A stretch of 64,000 nt of DNA from Chitinophaga jiangningensis (GCF_900142605.1 NZ_FRBL01000001.1:930001-994000), one strand, 5' to 3'; shown: positions 24,362-34,435, counted from the first letter of the stretch. A program made the numbers and translations. Notes: generated from the letters alone by a model not told the origin.

Positions 24362-24745
24362 ATGGAATTTAAAGATACACAAGCAATCTACCTCCAGATT
24401 GCTGACTATATAAACGAACAGATCCTGCTCGGCAAGTGGCAGGCGGAAGAAAAAATTCCGTCTGTACGGGAGCTGGCGGTAACCCTCGAAGTAAATCCCA
24501 ATACGGTGATGCGTACCTGTGAACTACTACAGCAACAGGAAATCATTGCCAATAAAAGGGGTATTGGTTACTTTATCCAGTCAGATGCGGTGAAAAAAAT
24601 CATCGCGGCCAAAAAGGCTGCCTTCATCAGCAACGAGCTACCACAGTTCTTCCGCAACTTATATCTCCTGGATATGACCCTGGACGATCTCAAACCTTAT
24701 TACGCCACTTTCAGGCAAAATAAACTCAACGGACATGAAAACTAG
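24362..24745 (+). CDS. GntR-family regulator, YtrA subfamily
   Basis: A 127-residue regulator. The N-terminal 70 residues form the GntR winged helix (IYLQIADYINEQILLGKWQA, then EKIPSVRELAVTLEVNPNTV). Only a short C-terminal dimerisation segment of about 45 residues follows, the size typical of the YtrA subgroup that controls ABC operons. It is third in its operon, 11 bases after the permease, and overlaps the next gene by 11 bases. The dyad at 22664-22685 is its likely operator. Confidence 0.92.
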   Translation: MEFKDTQAIYLQIADYINEQILLGKWQAEEKIPSVRELAVTLEVNPNTVMRTCELLQQQEIIANKRGIGYFIQSDAVKKIIAAKKAAFISNELPQFFRNLYLLDMTLDDLKPYYATFRQNKLNGHEN

Positions 24746-25484
24746 TACCAAACTCATCATAGCTTCCTTAGGCATCCTGATTTTCCTGATGCTGCTCACA
24801 GATATCACCATCTGGGCCAATTACAAGAAGGGCATTACCAACCAGGAATGGATAGACGTCCATAATAGAAAAGTGAACCAGGAAGAAAATAAAAAAATAT
24901 TGCCGGTTACGGTGCAACCTTTTAAAGTACTGGTCGTCTTTAATACGAATGTGACACGCCGGGAGCATGTAAATGCTGACAGAACAGAAAGAGAGGGCCT
25001 TGAAGAGGTACGGCAGCATAACAAAGTGGAAGTAGTGCAGGAGGATGCGTGGTCGGTTACCAGCTATAACGGAGACGAATACAAACGCAACGGGGACACG
25101 CTCATGATAACTTTAACTGCCAGATCAGGTGGATTTAAAGTCGCCGTGGGAAAAGATATACCGCAAATTATCAACCACGCTGCCTGGATGGAAATCAACG
25201 GCGTTCATGCGAACCAGTTAGACATCGTAGCGGATACTGCTGCCAGGATAACGATTTCGAATGCTGGTTTCGGGCAGTTTAGTTACAAAGGCAGCCGTCG
25301 TACAAAACTTGAAATGTTTAGCTGTGAAGATATTGGTAATGCAGATATCTCTATTTATGATGGAGGCGGTATTAACCTGAATGATGTGTATTTCAAACAG
25401 CATCATTTCAATTTTGACGAAAAGGTAGAGGTATCACTCAACGGAAAATCAGTAAAGATGATCTCCGGTCAACAAGAAAAATAG
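24735..25484 (+). CDS. Membrane-anchored protein of GntR/ABC operon, unknown function
   Basis: A 249-residue protein. One N-terminal hydrophobic helix (about 7-27, LIIASLGILIFLMLLTDITI) acts as an anchor or uncleaved signal. The rest is periplasmic and beta-rich, with regularly spaced short strands in the second half (for example LDIVADTAARITISNAGFGQ), resembling the GIN/DUF2807 head domain of putative adhesins, but I cannot confirm that family. It overlaps the regulator gene by 11 bases, so translation is coupled. It may sense or assist the ABC transporter in the envelope. Confidence 0.6.
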   Translation: MKTSTKLIIASLGILIFLMLLTDITIWANYKKGITNQEWIDVHNRKVNQEENKKILPVTVQPFKVLVVFNTNVTRREHVNADRTEREGLEEVRQHNKVEVVQEDAWSVTSYNGDEYKRNGDTLMITLTARSGGFKVAVGKDIPQIINHAAWMEINGVHANQLDIVADTAARITISNAGFGQFSYKGSRRTKLEMFSCEDIGNADISIYDGGGINLNDVYFKQHHFNFDEKVEVSLNGKSVKMISGQQEK

Positions 25485-25523
25485 TGTTAAGAATAAATTA
25501 TACTTATCAGTTTTACAAGCAAT

Positions 25524-25556
25524 AAAAAAAGTCCTGATCTCCATCAGGACTTCTTT
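25524..25556. terminator. Bidirectional terminator after GntR operon
   Basis: A 9-bp stem AGTCCTGAT / ATCAGGACT with a CTCC loop is preceded by A7 and followed by TCTTT. It serves the + operon and, as a backup, the convergent M20 gene. Confidence 0.85.
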
Positions 25557-25570
25557 AACAACATTTTCCA

Positions 25571-25599
25571 AAAAGAGTGATGCCGATTTCTATCGGCAT
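25571..25599 (-). terminator. Terminator of the deoC-SPOR-M20 operon
   Basis: The stem ATGCCGAT / ATCGGCAT with a four-base loop begins three bases after the M20 stop and is followed on the - strand by CACTCTTTTT. Confidence 0.75.
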
Positions 25600-25602
25600 T
25601 AT

Positions 25603-26784
25603 TTATTTAACGAACTGGGTGGCCAGATAAGCCATAGTACCCATTCCTACTTCAATAGCTTTTTCATCCACATCGAAGGTAGCAGTATGCACACCGGAGG
25701 TAATTCCTCTGGCTACGTTGCCGGTTCCGAGGCGGTAAAAGCAGGCAGGTATGATTTGAGAATAGAAGGCAAAATCTTCTGCACCCATACGAATTTCTGT
25801 ATCCACTACCGCTTCTTTGCCGAGGAAGTCCTCTGCAAGGCCACGTGCCTGGGCAGTTACAGCTTCGTTGTTATACAGGGTAGGATACCCAACGAGGATA
25901 TCGATATCAATTTCAGCGCCCATGGCTTCGGCAATGCCTTTGGCCTGTTTGCGGATCAGGTCGTGCGCTTTGAAACGCCAGGTTTCATCCATTGCCCTGA
26001 AAGTGCCCATGAGCTTTACTTCACTTGGGATCACATTGGTGGTGAAGCCCCCGTTGAAAGCGCAGATGCTCAATACTGACGGAGAGAATGGATTATTATT
26101 CCGGGAAATGATCTGCTGCAGACTTACCACAATATTGGAAGCGATGAGGATGGTATCCGCAGTAAGCTGCGGTAAAGCAGCATGCCCCCCTTTACCTTTC
26201 ACCGTGATATAAATCTCATCTGCGCTGGCCATGTACTGGCCGGCTCTGAAACCAACAATACCGGCTTCCATGGTAGGCTGCACGTGCATACCGAGGATAG
26301 CATCCGGTTTTGGATTTTCCAGGGCACCTTCTTCTATCATGATACTGGCGCCTCCCGGGTGTTTTTCTTCTCCCGGCTGGAATAATATTTTGATCGTTCC
26401 TTCGAACTGGTCTTTTAATTCATGGAGGATGCGGGTTGCACCAAGCACGCAGGTGGTATGCACATCGTGGCCGCAGGCATGCATTACGCCGGTGTTCTGC
26501 GACTTATAGGGCACGTCATTGGCTTCGGTGATAGGCAGCGCATCTATGTCGGCCCGGAGGGCTATGACCCTGGATGTTGGATTTTTACCTTCGATCAGGG
26601 CAATGATACCGGTTCCGGCGATGCCGGCAGTAAAAGGAACACCGAATTCAGTCAGTTTCTGCTGAATAAATTCAGACGTTTTATATTCCTGGAAAGAGAG
26701 TTCGGGGTGTGCATGCAGGTGTTGCCTGATGCTGATAAACTCAGGAGCATAGGTTTTTGCCAGCTCCTTAATTAGATTCTTCAT
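25603..26784 (-). CDS. M20-family amidohydrolase (N-acyl-amino-acid hydrolase type)
   Basis: A 393-residue zinc or manganese peptidase-like amidohydrolase. Metal ligands are visible in HACGHDVHTT (102-111, with Cys 104 and His 106) and GEEKHPGG (138-145). HAHPELS at the start and the small dimerisation domain are those of hippurate/IAA-amino-acid hydrolases. It cleaves N-acyl groups from amino acids or small peptides in the cytoplasm. It overlaps the upstream SPOR gene by 17 bases, so the genes are translationally coupled, and it is the last gene of the unit. Confidence 0.92.
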   Translation of the reverse strand: MKNLIKELAKTYAPEFISIRQHLHAHPELSFQEYKTSEFIQQKLTEFGVPFTAGIAGTGIIALIEGKNPTSRVIALRADIDALPITEANDVPYKSQNTGVMHACGHDVHTTCVLGATRILHELKDQFEGTIKILFQPGEEKHPGGASIMIEEGALENPKPDAILGMHVQPTMEAGIVGFRAGQYMASADEIYITVKGKGGHAALPQLTADTILIASNIVVSLQQIISRNNNPFSPSVLSICAFNGGFTTNVIPSEVKLMGTFRAMDETWRFKAHDLIRKQAKGIAEAMGAEIDIDILVGYPTLYNNEAVTAQARGLAEDFLGKEAVVDTEIRMGAEDFAFYSQIIPACFYRLGTGNVARGITSGVHTATFDVDEKAIEVGMGTMAYLATQFVK

Positions 26785-27202
26785 TAGATAGTTCTTTATC
26801 CGGTGTCACGTTAATAGTAGCTGGTACAACAAAAACTCCTCCTGAAAACAGGCTGGAAAGTTTTTCGCGCAGCTCACTAGCTTCTTCTCGGCTTTTGTAG
26901 TCGCCTACACGCACTTTGAAATAGGGAGCCTGAAATTCAAGATAGGTACGTACATCCGGGTACAATTGCATCACCTTTTGTTTCGCTTCGTTGGCATCGG
27001 CGCGTTTGTTGGTGGAGATCACCTGCACACGGAATCCGGGCTGGTTGCGGATAGCGAGGGTATTGATGTAGACCTGTTTTTTAATCATCACATCGATACG
27101 GCTATCTTTGATCACTTTTACGTTCCCATTGCTGGCCACGTCCTGCGCCATTACGCAGGTACTTCCGAGGAGACAGCAGATCAGGATGAAAATCTTATGC
27201 AT
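26768..27202 (-). CDS. SPOR-domain periplasmic protein
   Basis: A 144-residue exported protein with a signal peptide (1-19, ending CVMA|QD). Residues 50-128 form a SPOR domain with beginning GFRVQVISTNKRADANEAK and the later half YFKVRVGDYKSREEASELRE. SPOR domains bind denuded septal peptidoglycan glycans, so it probably acts at the division site or in the cell wall. It sits 24 bases after deoC and overlaps the M20 gene by 17 bases. Confidence 0.85.
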   Translation of the reverse strand: MHKIFILICCLLGSTCVMAQDVASNGNVKVIKDSRIDVMIKKQVYINTLAIRNQPGFRVQVISTNKRADANEAKQKVMQLYPDVRTYLEFQAPYFKVRVGDYKSREEASELREKLSSLFSGGVFVVPATINVTPDKELSNEESN

Positions 27203-27226
27203 AGCTTAATTATTGGTCGTTAGCAA

Positions 27227-27883
27227 TCAGGCTTTGGCCTCTTTTACGATGGATACACTGGCACTTGCACCTATACGGGTAGCACCGGCATCAATCAGTT
27301 CCTGCGCAAAGGCGAGGGTACGTATACCGCCGCTGGCTTTGATCTGGATATCTGCCGGCAGGTTGGTACGCATGAGTTGCACTGCATGTACGCTGGCACC
27401 TTTTTCCGCATAACCGGTAGATGTTTTAACAAAATCCACGCCGTACTTCGCGTACAGCTGGCAGCATTTCACTATTTCGTCGTCGGTAAGAATGCCGCTT
27501 TCGATAATTACCTTGATTACCTTCTTTCTTTCGCGGATTACCAGCATCAGGTTGGCAATTTCCTTTTCCAGGAATTCCCAGTCATTATTTTTTACTGCGG
27601 AGATGTTAATCACCACGTCCAGCTCATCTGCTCCGTCTACTATTGCCAGTACCGTTTCGGCCACCTTCGCCTCTATGGCGGAGTACCCGAAAGGGAAACC
27701 TATTACGGTGGCCACTTTGGACTCCGTAGCGCCGAGGAACTGCTTGGCCAGCTTCACGTACAGCGGTGGTACACAGGCAGCGGCAAAGTTGTATTCCACG
27801 CATTCCAGGCACAGGTTCTTGATATCTTCCAGGGTGGTGGTAGGCTTCAATACGGTATGATCTATATAGCGGTTTATCTCCAT
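27227..27883 (-). CDS. deoC: Deoxyribose-phosphate aldolase
   Basis: A 218-residue class I aldolase that splits 2-deoxyribose-5-phosphate into glyceraldehyde-3-phosphate and acetaldehyde. The Schiff-base lysine is Lys 153 in DFVKTSTGY, with DELDVVINI and KVIIESG as further active-site strands. The length is normal for the short bacterial form. It is the first gene of an operon with a SPOR protein and an M20 amidohydrolase. The secA terminator at 27914 lies just upstream. Confidence 0.96.
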   Translation of the reverse strand: MEINRYIDHTVLKPTTTLEDIKNLCLECVEYNFAAACVPPLYVKLAKQFLGATESKVATVIGFPFGYSAIEAKVAETVLAIVDGADELDVVINISAVKNNDWEFLEKEIANLMLVIRERKKVIKVIIESGILTDDEIVKCCQLYAKYGVDFVKTSTGYAEKGASVHAVQLMRTNLPADIQIKASGGIRTLAFAQELIDAGATRIGASASVSIVKEAKA

Positions 27884-27913
27884 TTTGTACAGTTGTTAGG
27901 GCGAAATTAAATA

Positions 27914-27946
27914 AAAAAACGGATTGCATTTTCTGCAATCCGTTTT
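27914..27946 (-). terminator. secA terminator
   Basis: The stem AAAACGGATTGCA / TGCAATCCGTTTT with a five-base loop lies between the secA stop and the deoC start and is followed on the - strand by TTTTTTATTTAAT. Confidence 0.88.
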
Positions 27947-27993
27947 CAGTATGATTGAAAGCAATTCACAACCTATGATGCTGGTGTTATCTT

Positions 27994-30900
27994 TTACAGA
28001 TCACGACCATGACATTGTTTGAATTTTTTACCACTTCCGCAAGGGCAAGGGTCGTTGCGACCTACCTTAGGACCTACGCGTACCGGTTCTGTCTTCTCTT
28101 CGACTTCCTGGGCGTAATGCGGGCCTGATTCCTGGTAGTTGGCATGCTCGTTCATTTCCTCGTGGGTAGCGCGCATTTTGCTCATATCAGTCCTTTCTTC
28201 AGGGCGATGTGCTTCTTCTACCAGTTGTTCTTCCTGCTCATCCTGTTGTACAGGGATCATGGATTTACAGAGGAAGGAGACGATATCGCGGCTAGTTTCG
28301 CCATCCATTTGTTTGAAGAGGTTGAAGGCTTCAAATTTATAGATCAGCAACGGATCTTTCTGTTCGTAAACGGCGCTCTGTACGGATTGTTTCAGGTCGT
28401 CCATGGCGCGCAGGTGTTCTTTCCAGGCGTCATCGATCAGGTGCAGGGTAATGTTGCGCTCCAGGGAGTTCATTACCTCATGACCTTTGGTAGCTTCGAT
28501 CTGCTGCAGGTCCGCATAAATCCAGAGTTGTTTTCTTCCGTCGTGGAAAGGTACGCGGATGGTACCGTACTGGTTGTGTTGCTGCAGGATGTTCTGCGCT
28601 GCTTCCAGCATATGTGCGCTGATGGCATCTACTTTACGCTGGTAGTTGGATTTACCTTCGTTATACAGTCGGGTAGCCAGTGCCTGTGCGTCTGTACGAG
28701 CCAGTTCTTCCGCAGTGATTTCGGTATCGATTGCGAAGTTCATGATAGCATCCAGTTTGAAAGCTTCGTGGTCGCCGCTTTCTTTGTGGGTGGTGATCAT
28801 ATTTTCCGCTACATCGTAGAATGCGTTGTCCACATCGATTGCCAGACGTTCGCCAAAAAGGGCGTGGTTACGTTTAGCATAGATAACGGTACGCTGTTTA
28901 TTCATTACGTCATCGTATTCGAGCAGGCGTTTACGGATGCCGAAGTTGTTTTCTTCTACTTTCTTCTGTGCTCTTTCGATGGATCTGGTGATCATACTGT
29001 GCTGAATCACTTCCCCTTCTTTGTAACCCATACGGTCCATCAGTCCTGCGATACGGTCGGAACCGAACATACGCATCAGGTCATCTTCCAGGGACACGAA
29101 GAACTGGGAAGATCCCGGATCACCCTGACGACCTGCACGACCACGCAGCTGCCTGTCTACACGGCGGCTTTCGTGTCTTTCTGTGCCTATGATTGCCAGA
29201 CCGCCTGCTTCTTTCACGCCAGGTCCGAGCTTGATATCCGTACCACGACCCGCCATGTTGGTAGCGATGGTAACGGCACCGGCTAAACCGGCAGCAGCCA
29301 CCACTTGTGCTTCACGGGCGTGTTGTTTTGCGTTGAGTACGTTGTGAGGGATTTTTTCGAAGGTCAGCATTTTGCTCAGCAATTCGGATACCTCTACGGA
29401 AGTGGTACCTACCAGTACAGGACGGCCCTGGCTCTGGAGTTTTTTCACTTCTTCAATTACTGCCTTGTATTTATCTCTCTTGGTTTTATAAACCAGGTCT
29501 TCCGCATCAATGCGGGAGATCGGAATGTTGGTAGGAATATTTACCACATCCAGTTTATAAATTTCCCAGAACTCACCAGCTTCAGTAGAAGCGGTACCGG
29601 TCATACCACCCAGTTTGTGGTACATACGGAAATAGTTCTGTAAGGTGATGGTAGCGAAGGTTTGTGTCGCAGCTTCTACTTTCACATTTTCTTTCGCTTC
29701 AATTGCCTGGTGCAATCCATCGGAGTAGCGGCGGCCATCGAGGATACGACCTGTCTGTTCGTCTACGATTTTAACTTTATCATCAATCACCACATATTCC
29801 ACATCTTTTTCGAAGAGGGTATATGCTTTGAGGAGTTGCTGTACGGAGTGGATACGGTCTGATTTCTGCGCGAAGTCCTGCAGCAATGCATCTTTGCGCT
29901 GCAGTTTTTCTTCAGGAGCCACATCCAGTTTTTCGATTTCAGCGATTTCAGAACCTACATCCGGCATGATGAAGAAGTCTGCATCTTCACCTGCTTTGGT
30001 GATCTGGGCGATACCTTTATCGGTGAGGTCTACGCTGTTATTTTTTTCTTCGATGGTGAAGTACAGGCCAGCATCTACTTTAGGCATTTCACGTTGCTGA
30101 TCGGCCAGGTAGTAGTTTTCTGCTTTCTGCAGGAGCACTTTCATACCAGGTTCGCTGAGGAACTTGATGAGGGCGCTGCTCTTAGGCAAGCCTCTCCAGG
30201 CGCGCATCAGGGCCAGACCACCTGTTTTAGGATCATCTTTACCTTCGGAGATGAGTTTTTTAGCTTCGAGGAGATATTTATTCACTTCTCTTCTCTGCAG
30301 TTCATACAGGTCGGCAATGCGTGGTTTGAGCACATGGAATTCCTGTTCTTCGCCACGGTGTACCGGACCGGAGATAATCAGCGGGGTACGGGCATCATCG
30401 ATCAATACGCTATCCACCTCATCGACCATTGCGAAGTGGTGTTTACGCTGTACCATTTCTTCAGGACTATGCACCATGTTATCGCGCAGGTAGTCGAAGC
30501 CAAATTCGTTGTTGGTACCGTAGGTAATATCAGCAAGGTAGGCCTGACGACGTGCAGGGCTGTTAGGCTGATGTGCGTCGATGCAGTCTACAGTAATATC
30601 GAGGAATTCGAACAGCGGACCGTTCCATTCAGAGTCACGCTGAGCGAGGTAAGTATTCACCGTTACGATGTGTACACCCTGGCCGGCTAATGCATTGAGA
30701 TAGGCAGGAAGGGTAGATACGAGGGTTTTACCTTCACCTGTAGCCATTTCAGCGATTTTACCCTGGTGCAGGGTGATACCACCAATCAACTGTACATCAT
30801 AGTGCACCATGTTCCAGGTTACCTGGTTACCACCGGCAGTCCAGGTGTTTTTCCAGGTGGCTTTATCGCCTTCGATGGTCACATAGTCTTTGGTAACAGC

Positions 30901-31314
30901 CAGCTGGCGATCAAGTGCAGTAGCGGAAACAGTGAGTGTAGGATTTGTGGAGAAGCGGCGGGCAGTTTCTTTGATCACTGCAAAAGCCTGTGGTAGCAGT
31001 TCCAGGAGAACCACCTCCAGTTGTTTATCACGATCTTTTTTAAGTGTATCTATTTCCTGGTATATAGCATCTTTTATAGTAACATCCTCTGAGCTATCGG
31101 CAGTTTCCTTTTTCTCGGCTATTTCTTTATCGATAGCAGCAAGGTGTTCCTTGATACGAGCGCGGAATTCCTGGGTTTTATGACGCAGGTCGTCAATAGG
31201 CAGGGATTGCAGTTTTTCAAACTCCTCATTGACCTGCTTCACTATTGGAGCGATAGACTTGATATCTCTCTCAGACTTATTCCCTCCAAACAGTTTTGTT
31301 AAAAAACCTAGCAT
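27994..31314 (-). CDS. secA: Preprotein translocase ATPase SecA
   Basis: A 1106-residue SecA, longer than the 901-residue E. coli protein because of insertions that are usual in Bacteroidota. Walker A is MATGEGKTLV, the DEAD-type box is VDEVDSVLIDDARTPLIISG, and helicase motif VI appears as ERHESRRVDRQLRGRAGRQG. The C-terminus carries the zinc-binding SEC-C motif DPCPCGSGKKFKQCHG, which contacts SecB or the membrane. It drives unfolded preproteins through SecYEG. A coiled-coil-like region near residues 30-90 carries one insertion. Confidence 0.98.
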   Translation of the reverse strand: MLGFLTKLFGGNKSERDIKSIAPIVKQVNEEFEKLQSLPIDDLRHKTQEFRARIKEHLAAIDKEIAEKKETADSSEDVTIKDAIYQEIDTLKKDRDKQLEVVLLELLPQAFAVIKETARRFSTNPTLTVSATALDRQLAVTKDYVTIEGDKATWKNTWTAGGNQVTWNMVHYDVQLIGGITLHQGKIAEMATGEGKTLVSTLPAYLNALAGQGVHIVTVNTYLAQRDSEWNGPLFEFLDITVDCIDAHQPNSPARRQAYLADITYGTNNEFGFDYLRDNMVHSPEEMVQRKHHFAMVDEVDSVLIDDARTPLIISGPVHRGEEQEFHVLKPRIADLYELQRREVNKYLLEAKKLISEGKDDPKTGGLALMRAWRGLPKSSALIKFLSEPGMKVLLQKAENYYLADQQREMPKVDAGLYFTIEEKNNSVDLTDKGIAQITKAGEDADFFIMPDVGSEIAEIEKLDVAPEEKLQRKDALLQDFAQKSDRIHSVQQLLKAYTLFEKDVEYVVIDDKVKIVDEQTGRILDGRRYSDGLHQAIEAKENVKVEAATQTFATITLQNYFRMYHKLGGMTGTASTEAGEFWEIYKLDVVNIPTNIPISRIDAEDLVYKTKRDKYKAVIEEVKKLQSQGRPVLVGTTSVEVSELLSKMLTFEKIPHNVLNAKQHAREAQVVAAAGLAGAVTIATNMAGRGTDIKLGPGVKEAGGLAIIGTERHESRRVDRQLRGRAGRQGDPGSSQFFVSLEDDLMRMFGSDRIAGLMDRMGYKEGEVIQHSMITRSIERAQKKVEENNFGIRKRLLEYDDVMNKQRTVIYAKRNHALFGERLAIDVDNAFYDVAENMITTHKESGDHEAFKLDAIMNFAIDTEITAEELARTDAQALATRLYNEGKSNYQRKVDAISAHMLEAAQNILQQHNQYGTIRVPFHDGRKQLWIYADLQQIEATKGHEVMNSLERNITLHLIDDAWKEHLRAMDDLKQSVQSAVYEQKDPLLIYKFEAFNLFKQMDGETSRDIVSFLCKSMIPVQQDEQEEQLVEEAHRPEERTDMSKMRATHEEMNEHANYQESGPHYAQEVEEKTEPVRVGPKVGRNDPCPCGSGKKFKQCHGRDL

Positions 31315-31934
31315 ATAGAATGTTTAATTACGAATTACGATTTCAATTTCTTTGTGTAACCATTCCCTCTGACTGTGGTGGAGCAAAATCCATCATCAGT
31401 TTTCATCTTCCCCTAAAATGGCCGCTGACAGGCCTGGTTAGTTGGATAGACGGGGATGGTAGCTATTCAAATACTATGCTTGGAAAACCTCCCTGACAAG
31501 GTGACAGTTGCAGGTACTGCTTTTCAAGGCCTGTAAAATTAGTAATAAATTTGGGGAATTCCGGGATGAATTCGGGGCATAATACGCAAGAAATGATTTT
31601 TAACAAAATACAATTCCGGATCAGGTCAAATTGACGGATTTTGACATGTATACTGCGGATTGGACACGGCGGGCTGTCAAAATGCCGAAAAAGTAACTGC
31701 TCAGCGAAAGGCGGGCCGGCTAATCTAAACGGCGATTATTTAATAAGGAAAGGTGGATTTTTAATTGCAAAATCCGGGGGCTTGTCCGGCGTCAGAAATG
31801 CTTTTTCATCGGACCTCCTGAAAATTTTCAAAAAAATGCCATTCATCCAGAAAAACCCTGAAAAGTGTGAATACTTTTTATAAATTTAGTCGTTTTATTA
31901 CTAGTTTATATAAACCACACAAAACTCCACGTTT
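31315..31934. other. Intergenic region upstream of secA and the MFS gene
   Basis: About 620 bases between divergent genes. It must hold the secA promoter (- strand) and the promoter of the sugar cluster (+ strand), where TATAAATTTAG near 31879 is a weak box-like match. I saw no RNA gene and no strong palindrome. A short open frame at 31641-31883 has no credible protein features. Confidence 0.4.
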
Positions 31935-33209
31935 ATGGCAAAGGCGATTCAGCCGTCTAAATTATTTGTGGCCAGCTGCATGGCATTACTGGTTACTTCC
32001 CTGTCCTTCGGTATCCGTGCCGGTATTTTGGGAGACCTGGGAAAACAGTTTGATCTCAGCGCGTCGCAGTTGGGCATTATAGCCAGCACTGCTTTTTGGG
32101 GCTTCCCGCTGGCAGTAGTTATAGGAGGGTTTGTGGTGGATATTATAGGCATGAAACGCCTGCTCCTGGCAGCCTTTGTGCTCCACCTTGCCGGCATTCT
32201 GCTGACTATATTCGCCACCGGATTCAGTACGCTGTTTGTATCCACCCTTTTTATTGGTATGGCTAATGGTACTGTAGAAGCAGCGTGTAATCCGCTGGTA
32301 GCTACCATCTACCCCAATAACAAAACTACCAAACTCAATCACTTTCACCTTTGGTTCCCCGGCGGTATCGTGGTAGGTGCCCTGGTGGTGTTCTTCCTCT
32401 CCGGGATGGGCCTCAACTACAAGGTGCAGATGGCTACGATGATCATACCAACATTATTATATGGTTACCTGTTCCTCAAACTGGACTTCCCTGTAACTGA
32501 GCGTGTAGCTTCCGGCATCAGCAATGCCCAGATGTACCGCAGCATTGGTAGTCCGCTCTTCATCGTGATCTTTGTATTAATGTTTGGTACCGCTATCACC
32601 GAGCTATTTACCGGTCAGTGGATAGAAGTACTGTTAAAAAATGTAACAGAAAATGCCATCCTGATCCTGGCGATGACTGCCGGTGTGCAAACCCTGGGAC
32701 GTGCTTTTGCAGGTCCTATTGTACATCGCATGTCACCTACCGGCGTACTGTTGATTTCCGCTGTACTTTCTGCCGTAGGCCTGTATATGCTGGCGCATGT
32801 GAGTGGAAATATGGTATTTCTGGCCGCCTTCATATTTGGTATGGGCGTAACCTATTTCTGGCCTTGTATGATAGGTTTTGTATCTGAAAATATTCCTGAA
32901 TCAGGTGCGCTCGGCATGAACCTCGTAGGTGGTGCAGGGATGTTTGCCGTTTCAATTTACACTATCTTCATGGGTGGATTTTACGACAGCATCCTGGCTA
33001 AGCAGTTACCTGCCGGCGCCTCACTGGACGCCTATCGTACCGCTGCCGCAGGCACTGAAGAAGCTGCCGCCTTTGCCAAAGCGCAGGCCGTTGCAGGTCC
33101 GGAAATCCTGAATGTGACTTTAGTAATTCCTGTTGTACTGATATTTGCCTTTACCGGCCTGTACTTCTATATGCGTAACCGTAAGAAACCGGATATCGCA
33201 ATTGCCTAA
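31935..33209 (+). CDS. MFS sugar transporter (FucP/FHS-like)
   Basis: A 424-residue major facilitator protein with about 12 helices. The N-terminal half has the paired segment GFPLAVVIGGFVVDIIGMKR, a variant of the RxGRR-type MFS loop, and FIGMANGTVEAACNPLV on helix 4-5. The architecture resembles fucose/glucose:H+ symporters. It is the first gene of a seven-gene same-strand cluster for sugar oxidation, 40 bases before the Gfo/Idh gene, and probably brings the sugar or 3-keto product across the inner membrane. Confidence 0.85.
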   Translation: MAKAIQPSKLFVASCMALLVTSLSFGIRAGILGDLGKQFDLSASQLGIIASTAFWGFPLAVVIGGFVVDIIGMKRLLLAAFVLHLAGILLTIFATGFSTLFVSTLFIGMANGTVEAACNPLVATIYPNNKTTKLNHFHLWFPGGIVVGALVVFFLSGMGLNYKVQMATMIIPTLLYGYLFLKLDFPVTERVASGISNAQMYRSIGSPLFIVIFVLMFGTAITELFTGQWIEVLLKNVTENAILILAMTAGVQTLGRAFAGPIVHRMSPTGVLLISAVLSAVGLYMLAHVSGNMVFLAAFIFGMGVTYFWPCMIGFVSENIPESGALGMNLVGGAGMFAVSIYTIFMGGFYDSILAKQLPAGASLDAYRTAAAGTEEAAAFAKAQAVAGPEILNVTLVIPVVLIFAFTGLYFYMRNRKKPDIAIA

Positions 33210-33249
33210 ATACATCTCAATTATCTAGATAAAAAGCTGATCTGAATAT

Positions 33250-34413
33250 ATGACACGCAAGCTAAGAATGGGAATGATCGGAGGCGGTAAAGATGCCTTC
33301 ATCGGTGCTATCCACCGTATCGCCGCCAATATGGACGGTCTTATTGAACTCGTTGCAGGCGCACTCAGTATTAATCCTGAAGTGGCCACTGAATCCGGTA
33401 AAATGCTGTTCCTCGATCCGGAACGCACTTATACCGATTTCAAAACAATGCTGGAAAAAGAAGCTGCCATGCCGGCAGATAAACGCCTGGATTTTGTTAC
33501 GATCGTAACCCCTAACTTCGCGCACTTTGAACCTGCGATGATGGCGCTGGACCTGGGTTTCAACGTGGTAATCGAGAAACCGATCACCATCTCCCTGGAC
33601 GAAGCCAAACAACTGAAAGCCAAGGTAGAAGCTACCGGACTTTCCCTGTTGCTCACCCACACCTACACCGGCTACCCTATGGTAAAACAGGCACGCCAGA
33701 TGGTGAAAAACGGCGACTTCGGAAAAATCCGCAAAGTATGGGTGGAATACCCGCAGGGCTGGCTGTCTAAACTCAGCGAAAGAGAAGGAAATGCACAGGC
33801 CGCATGGAGAACCGACCCTAAACGTTCCGGTAAAGCCGGTGCCATGGGCGATATCGGTACGCATGCCTTTAACCTGGCTGAATATATCACCGGCGCAAAA
33901 CTGGAAAAATTGTGCGCTGACCTTAATATCGTAGTGCCGGGTCGCGCCCTGGATGACGATGGTGGCGTACTGCTGCGCTTCGACAATGGTGCTTCCGGTG
34001 TGCTCATGGCATCACAGGTAGCTGCCGGTGAAGAAAATGCACTGAAAATCCGCGTGTATGGCGAAAAAGGCGGCCTTGAATGGGCACAGCACGAACCTAA
34101 CACCCTGCTGGTAAAATGGCTGGATAAACCAACCGAAATCTACAGAGCAGGCAACGGATATGGCTTCCAGAGCTCCTACATGACTCATAATACCCGCACA
34201 CCAGGCGGCCATCCGGAGGGATACCTCGAAGCGTTCGGTAACCTGTACCGTAACTTTGCACAGACGTTATCTGCCAAAATCGACGGCACACAGCCTTCTG
34301 CAGAATCCCTGGACTTCCCGGGTGTAGAAGAAGGTATCCGCGGTATGGCGTTTATCGACAACGTGGTGAAATCTTCGCAGAGCGACGTTAAATGGACTAA
34401 TTTCGAGATCTAA
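33250..34413 (+). CDS. Gfo/Idh/MocA-family NAD(P)-dependent oxidoreductase
   Basis: A 387-residue oxidoreductase. The dinucleotide loop is MGMIGGGKDAFIGAIHR (about 7-23), the EKP motif sits in NVVIEKPITISLDEAKQLK, and GDIGTHAFNLAEYITGAKL carries the catalytic-region histidine. Family members oxidise or reduce sugar hydroxyls, often at C3, using NAD(P). No signal peptide, so it is cytoplasmic. Within this cluster it is the best candidate for making or reducing a 3-keto-sugar. It is followed 22 bases later by the isomerase gene. Confidence 0.9.
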   Translation: MTRKLRMGMIGGGKDAFIGAIHRIAANMDGLIELVAGALSINPEVATESGKMLFLDPERTYTDFKTMLEKEAAMPADKRLDFVTIVTPNFAHFEPAMMALDLGFNVVIEKPITISLDEAKQLKAKVEATGLSLLLTHTYTGYPMVKQARQMVKNGDFGKIRKVWVEYPQGWLSKLSEREGNAQAAWRTDPKRSGKAGAMGDIGTHAFNLAEYITGAKLEKLCADLNIVVPGRALDDDGGVLLRFDNGASGVLMASQVAAGEENALKIRVYGEKGGLEWAQHEPNTLLVKWLDKPTEIYRAGNGYGFQSSYMTHNTRTPGGHPEGYLEAFGNLYRNFAQTLSAKIDGTQPSAESLDFPGVEEGIRGMAFIDNVVKSSQSDVKWTNFEI

Positions 34414-34435
34414 TCGGTTAAACGGAAAGGTATTT

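Noticed and set aside
28144..29286. A 380-residue open frame antisense to secA
   Set aside because: Composition is Phe/Val/Cys-rich and it covers conserved secA codons; judged a shadow.
31641..31883. An 80-residue open frame in the gap before the MFS gene
   Set aside because: No domain, signal or conserved look; promoter DNA is the simpler reading.
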